This document shows, in pieces, positions 15,743 to 25,012 of a DNA stretch of 26,750 bases. The position numbers and the translations under genes are program-made. Every line of letters begins with the position of its first letter. Position 1 is the first letter of the stretch. The notes below the pieces were generated by a model, which made no database searches, had not been told where the DNA came from, and saw nothing but the letters and a program-made list of their open reading frames with translations. Source of the DNA: Deltaproteobacteria bacterium (GTDB lineage: Bacteria > Desulfobacterota > Desulfuromonadia > Desulfuromonadales > BM103); contig JAGXHL010000001.1 in the NCBI GenBank assembly GCA_024636215.1, positions 1 through 26,750 of the forward strand. Reading direction: 5' to 3'.

Positions 15743-16927
15743 TCACTCGCAGTAGTTGCCCTTCAACGGGGTCGTGTCGTCCGGGGGAAGGGACGACAGA
15801 CCAGCACCCAGTTTCGCCAGTAGTTTCAGAAAATTAATGGTCAGATCCGGGTTGAGATTTTTTCCCGCCAGCTTCAGCATCAGCCCACTTGCTTTCGGGA
15901 AATCCAGGGTGCTCTGGTAAGCTCGGCGTGTGCGGATGGCATCGAAAGTGTCGGAGATCATCGTTATCTGGCTGCACAGGTTAAGTCGCCACTTATTGGG
16001 CGGCGGTGGGTAGCCGGATAGATCGTAACGCATGTGGTGCTCGTAGGCGCAAATTACCGCCACAGTCGGGATTCCTTTTTGTTCCATCAGGTACTGTGCT
16101 CCCCGCGACGGGTGGGTTTTCATAACGTCCCATTCGTCATCTGTGAGTTTGTCGGGCTTGCGAATGATCTCCTGGTCAACGAAGATCTTGCCAGCATCGT
16201 GCAGCATGCCAGCAATGCCGAGGTCGTGCAGCATCTGCCCGTCGATCCCCAGCGACATCCCCTGGGCGATGTTGAGGATGCCAACGTTCACCGAATGGGT
16301 AAAGGTATAGTCGTCAATATTGCGCAATGGAACCAACGCCATCAGCGGATCAGCCTCCATTTTGAACGCCGCGATAAAACCACCCACCATAGCCGTGACA
16401 TTCTGAATGTCCACCGGCCCCTCTGCTCCGATCCCGCTATAGACATCCTGTAGACCAGAGAGCTGCGTTGAGGTCAGGTGCTCGAACGACTCAATAGGGG
16501 CAAACTGGTCGAGCTCCGTCTCTTCATCTGTATCAACACTACCGATGCGGATTTTCGAATATTCTTCTTGCAGCACATTCAGCTTCTCAACTCCGGAAAG
16601 ACAGCGTACCAGTTGGCGAAGATCCGAAGCATCGACCCCTGCGCAAAATGTGATGTAGCCGATGTTGCGTTGCGTACAGGTTCGCACCAGACGTTCCAGA
16701 TAGGGGGTCTTTTCCAGGGGCCGCCCCTGATACAGGATTTCCCCTTTGCTCATAATGAATGTCAACTCCTCTCGTCCGGCAAGGATCTGACTCAGGGGGT
16801 CGAGGATGCGCGGGATGCAGGCGGCAACCTGTGGGTGCTCCGGGGTATAGAGCATGGTCGTGGCGACAGCATTGGCGAGATGTCGCAAAAAGTCCCCGTA
16901 AGTCATGAATTTCCGGTCACCAGTCAT
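15743..16927 (-). CDS. Stand-alone HD-GYP protein
   Basis: A 394-residue cytoplasmic protein. The N-terminal domain (about 18-120) is not a receiver; it has the pattern LYTPEHPQV, then GEILYQGRPL, then RNIGYITFCAGVDASDLRQL, and resembles the N-terminal domain of the adjacent HEAT protein. The C-terminal HD-GYP domain (about 205-375) has His243-Asp244 (LHDAGK), DQEIIRKPDKL, the EHHMRYDLSGYPPP motif and SDTFDAIRTRRAY, so c-di-GMP phosphodiesterase activity is plausible. The GYP context RYDLSGYP differs from the RWDGxGYP of the two REC-HD-GYP proteins here. The ATG at 16927 overlaps the end of the HEAT gene by 11 bp and has AAGGGG just upstream, indicating translational coupling. It lacks any obvious phosphorylation input. 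Confidence 0.9.
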   Translation of the reverse strand: MTGDRKFMTYGDFLRHLANAVATTMLYTPEHPQVAACIPRILDPLSQILAGREELTFIMSKGEILYQGRPLEKTPYLERLVRTCTQRNIGYITFCAGVDASDLRQLVRCLSGVEKLNVLQEEYSKIRIGSVDTDEETELDQFAPIESFEHLTSTQLSGLQDVYSGIGAEGPVDIQNVTAMVGGFIAAFKMEADPLMALVPLRNIDDYTFTHSVNVGILNIAQGMSLGIDGQMLHDLGIAGMLHDAGKIFVDQEIIRKPDKLTDDEWDVMKTHPSRGAQYLMEQKGIPTVAVICAYEHHMRYDLSGYPPPPNKWRLNLCSQITMISDTFDAIRTRRAYQSTLDFPKASGLMLKLAGKNLNPDLTINFLKLLAKLGAGLSSLPPDDTTPLKGNYCE

Positions 16928-19250
16928 GGTTCCCCTTCCCTGCCAGTCGCGCCCGCATGATGGTCGCCTGCCTGGCGATTTCAGGCACCTTCGAGTTCGT
17001 CTGCCCGTCAATAAGCGCCATGACTTCGGTAGCGGGATATTTGCCAAGGGCTGTGAGGATCTCCATTTTAAACATCTTGTGTTCATGTGAGTGCATCAGA
17101 CTGCGTGATCCCAGGATGTCAGCAAAGACCGGGATAGCTCGTTTTGGCGTGCTGACGGCAAGTGAACGCACCACGGCTTTGCGGATGTCAAGCTGGTAGT
17201 CGAGCAGCGTCGACGTACGGAGTAAATCGAGCAACTTGTCGACGACTCTGTAACTGTCCGACATCCCGGCGAGCATGATCGTCCTCAGCAATCCGGTGTC
17301 CTTCTCGGTGTCGAGCAGCTTGATGATTTCTTCGTCAACCGCGCGATCCTTGAAGACAAGACAGGTCATGAGAGCTTCCTGAACAACCTTAGGATGGGGA
17401 TGACGAAGACAGCCCCGGATCTCGGGGAGAACGGACTGGTCGCCGATCTCACGCAGCAGGTGGAGCATGTTCTTGCTGACTAGCCACTCTTTGTCAGTCA
17501 ATCTTTCGACTGCCAGAGCAACAACTGGTTCACCGATTTTCTTGAGGCAGTTGAGGTAGAGTTTGTGCAGAGTCCTGTCCTTTTCCAGCGGCAGGCGATT
17601 GAGCAGGGGGATGATGAACGGCTCCCTTATCGTATCAATCAGCTCGAGGATTTCATCGTGCCCGGTTGTTGCCTGGGACATAACAGCATCAAGAATCCCG
17701 GTTGTGAACCGGTCTGAAGAAAGGTAGTCGGCGATCTCGGGTAAAGGCTCTGCCCTATCCTGCGCCTCAAGATATTTGCTACAGAGCTGAGTGATCTTGT
17801 CAAAGCTACCGGCTTCAAGATAGTGGTCGAAGGTGTCTATCAGGTACAGGGAAAATCCGGTGGAATTCTTGGGGTCGAGGCTCTGACGAAGAATCTCAAA
17901 AAGCACCGCACCCATTTGGTCATCGAGCATGTCTTGCTCGAGAGTCTGCTTGAGCCGTGCGACATTTTCTGTTGTACCGGCGGGCAGGCTGTCCGACTGA
18001 AGGATTTGCAGCAGGGTCTGCTGGTAGTCTTCGGGGACGTACTTTTTGAAATCGTCCGGCTTGAAAAGGGTTTTGAGACGGTTCTGATCGTCCTGAGGGT
18101 CACCATCTTCCGGAAGTTGCTTTCCGATGTCCATGTCACGATTTTTCGCCAGCTTTCCGAGCAGTTCGACAACGATAGGTGGAATATAGTTATCGCTGTC
18201 GGCAGCATCCTGAAGGGCATCCAGAATTACATCGTCGGACAAGCCGGAAAGAAATTGCTCTGTCAGTTCTGGGGTGATGTTGAGATTGAAGGTGTTGTTC
18301 AAAAACATCCGGCGCAGGGCCGGCGTGAGTTTCTCGACGAAGGCGATCAGCCGCTTCACAGCATCGTTGCGGTAGGGGATGATGTTCTCGTGCTTCAAGG
18401 TTGGAAGAAAACGGCTGGCATCGCGGGCGAACGTCATCTGGCTCGAAGTGTCACTGCCGTCGAGGTTCCGATTGGTCACCTCAGCAAGAGCTTGTGGCGT
18501 CATTTCCTGACCCGCGGGATATGTCTTGATCTCCTCGTCCAGTCCTTGCAAGAGTGTTTGAACAAAAACATCCCAAAGTCTGGACGTCCTTCCGACAACA
18601 AGATCCTTCTCGTCGTCCGTTACTTGCTCGTTAAGAAGAAAGTCGCTGTCCACTGTCTCTCTGACACCAATTTGTGTGACATCGCGGGTGCGTAGGGAGA
18701 CTTCGATCCCCCCTTCGTCCCAGGTCGCGAAAGGCTTGCGGCTGATCAGTTGCAAAAAAGTCTGTATCGAACCTGGAGTCACCCCTTTTTTAATGTTCAA
18801 TGCCGCAATACCGTGCTGAAACATCTGGTAGGCGAATTTTTCGAAGTGGACGCTTTCCCGGTCAACAAACACCTTTTCGAAGAGAAAGCCGTGCCGGGCA
18901 ACCAGCAGAGGTAAAGTCTCGTGTATCGAAAAAAATTGACCGAGCGCAGCAAAGAGGCGTGAGGTCGTCAGGACGACATTATCGTTGTCTCTTCCGTAGA
19001 GGCTAAGGTGGCTTTGCAGGACGACTAAAAGCTTGAGAATCGTCTGTACGGTCTGGTGTTCTTTTGAGGTACTGTTCACGATGTAAGATCCATTTTGCAG
19101 GGAGTCTTCAACTTCGTTCCGTTGAAGAGCAGCGCTATAATGCCGCCAGCAACCAATACCGGAGTGGTTGTTGAGATAACCATTCAACTGAGCCGCATCG
19201 ATAAACCAGAAGGGTAATTTTAAATGATAAATGACAGGAATGATAGTCAT
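16917..19250 (-). CDS. HEAT-repeat protein coupled to HD-GYP
   Basis: A 777-residue soluble protein. An N-terminal domain at about residues 70-175 (LSLYGRDNDNVVLTTSRLF, then GVTPGSIQTFLQLIS) resembles that of the neighbouring HD-GYP protein. The middle (about 190-540) is largely helical without a recognised motif, and the C-terminal part (about 560-770) consists of HEAT-like helical repeats (LPEIRGCLRHPHPKVVQEAL; DKLLDLLRTSTLLDYQLDIR). No catalytic residues are seen, so a scaffold or adaptor role is inferred. Its end overlaps the HD-GYP start, so the two are probably made together. The ATG at 19250 has GGAGGG about 14 nt upstream, which is long, so the start is uncertain. The MTIIPVIYHLKLPFWFID opening is odd. 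Confidence 0.75.
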   Translation of the reverse strand: MTIIPVIYHLKLPFWFIDAAQLNGYLNNHSGIGCWRHYSAALQRNEVEDSLQNGSYIVNSTSKEHQTVQTILKLLVVLQSHLSLYGRDNDNVVLTTSRLFAALGQFFSIHETLPLLVARHGFLFEKVFVDRESVHFEKFAYQMFQHGIAALNIKKGVTPGSIQTFLQLISRKPFATWDEGGIEVSLRTRDVTQIGVRETVDSDFLLNEQVTDDEKDLVVGRTSRLWDVFVQTLLQGLDEEIKTYPAGQEMTPQALAEVTNRNLDGSDTSSQMTFARDASRFLPTLKHENIIPYRNDAVKRLIAFVEKLTPALRRMFLNNTFNLNITPELTEQFLSGLSDDVILDALQDAADSDNYIPPIVVELLGKLAKNRDMDIGKQLPEDGDPQDDQNRLKTLFKPDDFKKYVPEDYQQTLLQILQSDSLPAGTTENVARLKQTLEQDMLDDQMGAVLFEILRQSLDPKNSTGFSLYLIDTFDHYLEAGSFDKITQLCSKYLEAQDRAEPLPEIADYLSSDRFTTGILDAVMSQATTGHDEILELIDTIREPFIIPLLNRLPLEKDRTLHKLYLNCLKKIGEPVVALAVERLTDKEWLVSKNMLHLLREIGDQSVLPEIRGCLRHPHPKVVQEALMTCLVFKDRAVDEEIIKLLDTEKDTGLLRTIMLAGMSDSYRVVDKLLDLLRTSTLLDYQLDIRKAVVRSLAVSTPKRAIPVFADILGSRSLMHSHEHKMFKMEILTALGKYPATEVMALIDGQTNSKVPEIARQATIMRARLAGKGNHDW

Positions 19251-19394
19251 GGCTGTGCTTTGATCCCTCCAGGGCTAGGAACCCTGATAAATACACGGGA
19301 TGATATATTGCACGATCAAGCTGATTCTACAGCAGAATAACTCAAAGAATGACTACGGAAGGAAATATCCTTCGCATATTTTCAAGCTGTTTAA

Positions 19395-20456
19395 TCAGAG
19401 AGAAGGTCTTATTTCCCCAACACTGTCATCACTGTGTGTTTCAAAGATATCCGCAAAAACATCAGTGGTCTCCTCAAAAGCAGCCAGTACTGCCGGGTCA
19501 AAATGCTCCGGTATTGTGCGACCATCACCCTTGATGATAATCGCCATGGTTTTTTGCTGATCAAAAGCGGGCTTGTACGGCCGTTTGCTGCGCAGGGCAT
19601 CGTACTGGTCCGCAATGTTCATAATGCGCGCTGTCAGGGGGATCTCCTCGCCCTCCAAACCATTGGGATAGCCTTTCCCGTCCCAACGTTCATGGTGGCA
19701 TCCTGCAATCTCAGTGGCGACCTGCAAAATAGGTGACGGAGAGCCATGCAGTATTTTAGCGCCAATTTCGGCGTGGGCTTTCATAATATTCCACTCTGTC
19801 TCGTCCAAGGGCCCCTGTTTCAAGAGAACCGCATCCGGAATAGCGACTTTACCGACATCATGCATTGGTGAGGCATAGAAAATTGCGTCGCAAAACGCCT
19901 TATCCATACCCATTTTTGCGGACAGTTCCCGAGTATAGTAACTTATCCGTTTAATGTGGGCGCCAGTTTCTTCATCCTTACACTCAGACGCCAGAGTCAG
20001 TCGGTGGATGGTGTCGATATATCCCTTGCGCAGTTGTTCCGTCCGTTCGGTCACCAATTCCTCCAGGTGTTCCTCGTGGAGATGCAGGTTCATATGGGTG
20101 CGGACTCTGGCAAGCACTACCGCCGGGCTGAAGGGCTTGATAATGTAGTCAACCGCACCCAGTTCCAGCCCCATTGTTTCGTCCTCGACCGCCCCTTTGG
20201 TAGTGATAAACAAAATCGGGATATGGCGGGTCTTTTCATTTGCTTTGAGCCGGCTACAGACTTCATAGCCGTCCATCTCAGGCATCATGATGTCGAGCAG
20301 GATCAGGTCCGGACGGTTTTCCGCATTCGCCCGTTCAAGGGCCTCGGCTCCGTTTGCTGCAATAATTATCTGGTATTCATTTTTGAGAAGGTGGTTCAAA
20401 GTTTTAATATTCAGCGGCGTATCATCAACAATGAGTATTCTTTTCTTTTTAGCCAT
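19395..20456 (-). CDS. REC-HD-GYP response regulator, probable c-di-GMP phosphodiesterase
   Basis: A 353-residue protein of the same layout as the plus-strand one. The receiver (about 5-122) has Asp11/Asp12, phospho-acceptor Asp55 (LILLDIMMPEMDG) and lysine in IIKPF. A helical linker (about 125-150) leads to the HD-GYP domain, with His199 in MHDVGK, CHHERWDGKGYP and [10 protein letters not shown]. All catalytic motifs are intact. Its start has GAGGGG about 7 nt before the ATG. It lies 42 bp downstream of the 1439-aa hybrid kinase, whose HPt domain is well placed to phosphorylate it. This pairing is inferred from adjacency. Confidence 0.94.
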   Translation of the reverse strand: MAKKKRILIVDDTPLNIKTLNHLLKNEYQIIIAANGAEALERANAENRPDLILLDIMMPEMDGYEVCSRLKANEKTRHIPILFITTKGAVEDETMGLELGAVDYIIKPFSPAVVLARVRTHMNLHLHEEHLEELVTERTEQLRKGYIDTIHRLTLASECKDEETGAHIKRISYYTRELSAKMGMDKAFCDAIFYASPMHDVGKVAIPDAVLLKQGPLDETEWNIMKAHAEIGAKILHGSPSPILQVATEIAGCHHERWDGKGYPNGLEGEEIPLTARIMNIADQYDALRSKRPYKPAFDQQKTMAIIIKGDGRTIPEHFDPAVLAAFEETTDVFADIFETHSDDSVGEIRPSL

Positions 20457-20498
20457 TATTTATCCCCTCATCTTTGTCCAGTTATTGTGCTGCACAGT

Positions 20499-23400
20499 TT
20501 AAATGCTGGTGTTTTTTTCTGAAAATTTTTGTGGAGCGTCCGACGCTGTATCTAGTTCTTGCAGAAGCTTGAGCGCCGCCTTAAAGTCCAGAGATTCGAG
20601 CAGTCGTGCAATCTGAGCCGTCTGCACCGGATAGCCGGCAGCAAGCGCCGGCTGGATTTCAAGAAAAGCCTCTTCGGCATCCATGTCGCCCCGCTCCAGC
20701 AAACTTCCCAATGTTTTTATTTTTAGCCTAAGGACGCTGATATCAACGGCTACACCCGCTCCAGTCACACTCGTCGTAGCGGCCGGTAGCGCCTGTTGCA
20801 GAGCCGCCAATAGAGTCTCTAATGTTTGGCCGGTGGAATCCAGATGCATTTGCACGTTTTCTGGTTTTTCTTTCATAGCGGATTCCAGTTCCAAGGCCTT
20901 TTCCTGCAAGCCGCACGCGCCGAGGCTACCGGCAACCCCCTTCAGGGTATGGGCAAGGCGCATTGCCGTTTTCAGCTCCCCACTTTGCAGCGCAACTGAA
21001 ACCTGCTCCGTAAAGGCACCAAAGTCTTGTTGGAAATCTCGCAACAACTGCAAGTAAAGGTTATCATTGCCGAGCACATGCTGCAACCCGGCCTCAAGGT
21101 CAATACCGGGGATATTCTCGGGGAAATCCACCGGCGCAAATGTTTCTGGTTGTGGTCGTTGGTTTTTTGCGCAGCCTCCAACCCATGGTTTGATCCAGTA
21201 TAGCAGGCAGGCATAGAATTCTTCCGGATCAAACGGCTTGATGATATGGTCGTTCATGCCTGCCACAAGACTTTTCTCACGGTCCCCGACCAAGGCATTA
21301 GCCGTCACGGCAATGATCGGAAGATCGGTAAAGCGGCGGTCTGATCTGATACGCCGCGTTGCCTCATAGCCATCCATAATCGGCATTTGAATATCCATCA
21401 GCACCAGATCATACGTTGTGCTGCCGCCGATAATCATCGACACGGCTTCCTCGCCGTTGGCAGCCGTTTCCACCCCGGCACCGGTATCTTTCAAAAGTTC
21501 GATCGCCAGTTGACGGTTGATCACGTTGTCTTCAACAAGAAGAACACGCGAACCGGTGAAATCGAAAGATTGCTCTTTTTCTTGTCTGCCCATGGCACCA
21601 ATCGACGTATACTGTTCCACGTCGCTGGCCTGCCCAATTCCAAACCAGGCCGAGAAGCTGAAGTTGCTCCCTCGCCCAAGGATGCTCTCACACCAGATTT
21701 CGCCTTCCATCAGCTCTACCAGTTGCTTTGAAATTGACAGCCCCAATCCGGTGCCGCCAAACTTACGTGTCGTGCTTCCGTCCGCTTGAATGAAAGGGCG
21801 GAAAAGCTTGTTGATCTGCTCTTCCGAAATGCCGATGCCGCTGTCGCGCACGGTGAATTTCAGTTGCACACGCTCGTTTTCCTGCTTCAGCAGCGAGATT
21901 TCAAGCTGTACATCCCCATGCTCGGTGAATTTAACGGCATTGTTCAACAGGTTGACTAGTATTTGGACAAGTCGGTGTGGGTCACCAACCAGAAAAGCAG
22001 CAGCTTCGGGCGTGGTTTTGACAATCAGATTCAAACCCTTATCCAGAGCCCTTTCCTGAACCATGCAAGTCGCATTGGCAATTATGATACCCAGCCTGAA
22101 TGGTATCTGTTCCAAATTCAACTGATTTGCTTCTATCTTGGAAAAGTCGAGGATGTCGCTAATAATATTGAGCAGCAACGACCCGGAGCTGTGGATTTTT
22201 CCAATAAAATCCTGTTGGTGGGGGGAAAGGTTGGTCTTCATCATTAGATCGGAAAAACCGATTATCGCATTAAGCGGCGTGCGGATTTCATGGCTCATAT
22301 TCGACAGGAATTCTGATTTTGAACGGTTGGCAATATTGGCCAGGTCGCGGGCTTTGACAAGTTTCTTTTCTGCTATTTTGCTAACGGTAATATCGTGGTA
22401 GGACCAGACTCGGCCCACAATCTCATCGTCTATTCTTTGTGGTTGCGAATAACGTCTAAAAATCCTGCCGTCGGCAGTCAGAACCGTATCGGTACTTGAT
22501 TCCCCCGGGTGTTCATATAAATCGGTGACTCTGTTAATGAACTCTACAGGTTGGGTCACCTGCGAAGCAACGTGGTCGAATACGGCTTTGTACACTCTAT
22601 CTGCGATGATTTCTGCCGGGATGTGCCAGAGATCTATGAATTTCTGATTCAAACAGGTAATGCGTCCACTCAAGTCAACCACAAGGATGGCGTCAGCCGT
22701 TGCTTCGAGGGTCGCGTTCAGCAAGGAGAGGGATGATTTACGGGCCGTATCCCACTGATTACGCTCAGTGATATCGCGGGCAATGCTCAGCACCCCGATA
22801 ACTTCGCCGGCATGGTTGTACGCCGGAGTCTTACGGGTCTCAGCGAAGATGGTGTGTCCATCATCGGCAAAAGTGAACGATTCCTCGTTATTGATGGGAT
22901 GGCCTGCCACGATGACATTGCGGTCATTTGCGCGGAAAAAGTCGGCCAATTCCTCGTCCACAAAGTCGTAGTCGGTCTTGCCGATTATCTCCTTCTCTTC
23001 GGCTCCTAAGAAACGCTCGAACTCTTTGTTGCAATTTAAATACACACCGTCAGTATCTTTTAACCAGACCAGGTCTGGAATGTGATTCATTAACGCCAGT
23101 AGCTGGTTTTTCTGGTTTGCCAGTTCCTCTTCCGCCTGCTTGCGGTCGGTGATGTCTTCGATGGCCAGAAGGATGATCCGCTCTTTTCCCAACACTTGGT
23201 GAATCTGCCGGGCATTCAGGAGCATGGTGCGCCTGCCAATGGTGGCAAACTCGTGCTCAACCTCATAGTTGTCAAAGGTTGTCTTTTGCGGAAGGATGGT
23301 TTCCAGCAGTTCCCGCAGCTTGGGGATATCCCACTGTTTATTGCCCAAGTCATAGACAAGTTGCCCTATGGTCTCTTCAGGTTTTACCTTGAAGAAGTCA

Positions 23401-24818
23401 TAGAAAGAACGGCTGGCCGTGACCACCCGGAGATCTTGATCCAAAGAAATCAAGGATTCACGCACGGTGTTGATGATGCTCTCAGCAAATTCACTGACTT
23501 CATCTGCAATTTTTTTAGTAACCGCCAGTTCTTTCCGGGTCTTTTCCTGGCCGGCTTCTCTCGCTCTACGCTCGGTTACGTCTGTGAAGAAACCCACAGC
23601 GCATTCCCGACCATTGATGATGGAGACGACAGCGGAGATTTTCGCATAGAAAACGGTGCCGTCTTTCCGCAGGCACGGAAGTTCGAAAGGCAGGGTCTTC
23701 CCTTCGTGACTCACAAACCCGAAGCTGGTCTTCACCAGTCCCAGTTGGTCCGCCGGGTGAATGTCCCCTATATTCAACAGCAGCAACTCTGTCTCTGAAT
23801 ATGCTAACATCCGGCAGATAGATGGGTTGGCATAGCTAAACCGCCCCGTTTCAAGATCTACCACCAGGATACCCTGGATGCTTCCCTCGAAAATTACCCG
23901 GTATCTATCCTCCGACTCCCGTAGCGCCACTTCCGCCAGCTTACGGTCGGTGATATCGCGACAAATACTCATTACCGCCGGTTGATCATCCCATTGAATC
24001 AGCCGCGCACTCACTTCAGTCGGGATACGTGAACCGTTCTTGCGCTGATGGACTGTCTCAAACGTGAAATGACCCTGTTCCCTCAACCGTGCCAAACGCT
24101 CCGGAATGTGTTGACACTCCTCCGGTGAATCCACTTGACTGACCAAGGTGGCTAACAGTTCTTTTTGCGTGTATCCAAGTCTCTCCAGAACAACCGTATT
24201 GCAAGCCAGGATTCTGGCTTGCATGTCGTGAATAAAAATCCCGTCGTTGACACTTTCAAACAGAAGTTTATATTTTTGATTGATCAGTTCAAACTCTTTA
24301 CTGGCCTTTTTCGCTTCATCAACCTTGTCCTCAAGGGTACAAACCAATTCTTCAAGTTGCTGCTGATTGTCAAGTACACTCTGCTCGGCCTGTTTACGGT
24401 CAGTAATGTTCTCATGTGAAATCACCGCATAGTGAGCGCCGGCAATGTGCAGCGGATGAACCTTGCAGGAGAACCAGCGTTGTTCGTCAGGAGAATGGCA
24501 GGGGTATTCTTTGACGAATTCCGGCAGGGTGCCGGCAATGACAGCATTGATACCTGCAACAGATTCCTCCGCGTCCTCTTTATCCGCTACAGTGGCTGTT
24601 CTGCAAGCATCCAGATAATTAATGCCTTCGCAGATTGTTTTTTTATCAGCGTTATTTTCTGTTCCAAACGAATTCCAGGCACGATTGGCCTTAATGATCG
24701 TTCCCTCTGCGTCAACCACGCAAACTGACGCGCTTAATCCATCGAGAGTGGCGCGAAGGAACTGTTCTTGCTCAAGGAGAGATTCTTCCGCCTTCGATTT
24801 AATTAGATTCAAGGACAT
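20499..24818 (-). CDS. Multi-PAS hybrid histidine kinase with REC and HPt
   Basis: A 1439-residue soluble kinase with a complete internal phosphorelay. Six PAS domains in order (about 17-145, 185-300, 305-425, 440-565, 575-690, 695-815), a coiled coil after the first, then HisKA with His843 (MSHEIRTPLNAIIGFSDLM), HATPase_c (NLLNNAVKFT, DSGIGI, GTGLGLSI), a receiver with Asp1142 (LVLMDIQMPIMDG) and an HPt domain with His1290 (AHTLKGVAGSLGA), as in BarA/ArcB-type kinases. The fourth PAS is the DLGNKQWDIPKLR type also duplicated in the plus-strand kinase. A C-terminal tail of about 90 residues is unassigned. The ATG at 24818 has no good Shine-Dalgarno at normal distance, which fits unusual translational control. 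The REC-HD-GYP gene follows after 42 bp. Confidence 0.93.
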   Translation of the reverse strand: MSLNLIKSKAEESLLEQEQFLRATLDGLSASVCVVDAEGTIIKANRAWNSFGTENNADKKTICEGINYLDACRTATVADKEDAEESVAGINAVIAGTLPEFVKEYPCHSPDEQRWFSCKVHPLHIAGAHYAVISHENITDRKQAEQSVLDNQQQLEELVCTLEDKVDEAKKASKEFELINQKYKLLFESVNDGIFIHDMQARILACNTVVLERLGYTQKELLATLVSQVDSPEECQHIPERLARLREQGHFTFETVHQRKNGSRIPTEVSARLIQWDDQPAVMSICRDITDRKLAEVALRESEDRYRVIFEGSIQGILVVDLETGRFSYANPSICRMLAYSETELLLLNIGDIHPADQLGLVKTSFGFVSHEGKTLPFELPCLRKDGTVFYAKISAVVSIINGRECAVGFFTDVTERRAREAGQEKTRKELAVTKKIADEVSEFAESIINTVRESLISLDQDLRVVTASRSFYDFFKVKPEETIGQLVYDLGNKQWDIPKLRELLETILPQKTTFDNYEVEHEFATIGRRTMLLNARQIHQVLGKERIILLAIEDITDRKQAEEELANQKNQLLALMNHIPDLVWLKDTDGVYLNCNKEFERFLGAEEKEIIGKTDYDFVDEELADFFRANDRNVIVAGHPINNEESFTFADDGHTIFAETRKTPAYNHAGEVIGVLSIARDITERNQWDTARKSSLSLLNATLEATADAILVVDLSGRITCLNQKFIDLWHIPAEIIADRVYKAVFDHVASQVTQPVEFINRVTDLYEHPGESSTDTVLTADGRIFRRYSQPQRIDDEIVGRVWSYHDITVSKIAEKKLVKARDLANIANRSKSEFLSNMSHEIRTPLNAIIGFSDLMMKTNLSPHQQDFIGKIHSSGSLLLNIISDILDFSKIEANQLNLEQIPFRLGIIIANATCMVQERALDKGLNLIVKTTPEAAAFLVGDPHRLVQILVNLLNNAVKFTEHGDVQLEISLLKQENERVQLKFTVRDSGIGISEEQINKLFRPFIQADGSTTRKFGGTGLGLSISKQLVELMEGEIWCESILGRGSNFSFSAWFGIGQASDVEQYTSIGAMGRQEKEQSFDFTGSRVLLVEDNVINRQLAIELLKDTGAGVETAANGEEAVSMIIGGSTTYDLVLMDIQMPIMDGYEATRRIRSDRRFTDLPIIAVTANALVGDREKSLVAGMNDHIIKPFDPEEFYACLLYWIKPWVGGCAKNQRPQPETFAPVDFPENIPGIDLEAGLQHVLGNDNLYLQLLRDFQQDFGAFTEQVSVALQSGELKTAMRLAHTLKGVAGSLGACGLQEKALELESAMKEKPENVQMHLDSTGQTLETLLAALQQALPAATTSVTGAGVAVDISVLRLKIKTLGSLLERGDMDAEEAFLEIQPALAAGYPVQTAQIARLLESLDFKAALKLLQELDTASDAPQKFSEKNTSI

Positions 24819-24845
24819 CTCTTTTCTATTGAAGCCACCCTCTTC

Positions 24846-24890
24846 TTACGGATGGACTGCAGTCATCGTCTTTCGTCGTACCCCCTGCAT
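24846..24890 (-). CDS. Possible 14-codon leader ORF before the big kinase
   Basis: An ATG at 24890, inside the conserved leader block TGAGAATGCA, opens MQGVRRKTMTAVHP and stops at TAA (24846-24848), 27 nt before the kinase start. A perfect 10-bp palindrome GACTGCAGTC lies within it (24855-24864). There is only GTGAGA as a possible ribosome site. It may be a regulatory uORF, or chance. Confidence 0.25.
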   Translation of the reverse strand: MQGVRRKTMTAVHP

Positions 24891-24950
24891 TCTCACATGA
24901 CTGCATAAATAAGATCTTTCTAACTTACCGCAATCGACAGGCAAGGTCAA
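24886..24950 (-). promoter_or_regulatory. Promoter and leader of the 1439-aa kinase
   Basis: On the minus strand: -35 TTGACC (24950-24945), 17-bp spacer, candidate -10 TAAGTT (24927-24922), 7 bp, TCTTATTTATGCAG (24914-24901), 5 bp, and TGAGAATGCA (24895-24886). Each block has the same order and spacing as in the promoter at 2442-2378, while spacers differ. The untranslated leader would be about 95 nt and contains the segment complementary to the candidate small RNA upstream. Confidence 0.6.
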
Positions 24951-25012
24951 AGAGAGATGGTTCTTGCTTACCCTTTCACCTTGAATATTGAATCTCCACC
25001 ACTTTCGTAGAC

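Noticed and set aside
15711..15760. Right inverted repeat of the IS1182 element
   Set aside because: No inverted copy of TAGCAGTCTGTCGGAC could be found before or just inside the HD-GYP gene, so the right boundary is left uncertain.
17823..18695. Plus-strand open frame (290 codons) inside the HEAT gene
   Set aside because: Antisense to the HEAT protein frame, which has coherent helical repeats; composition is typical of a shadow.
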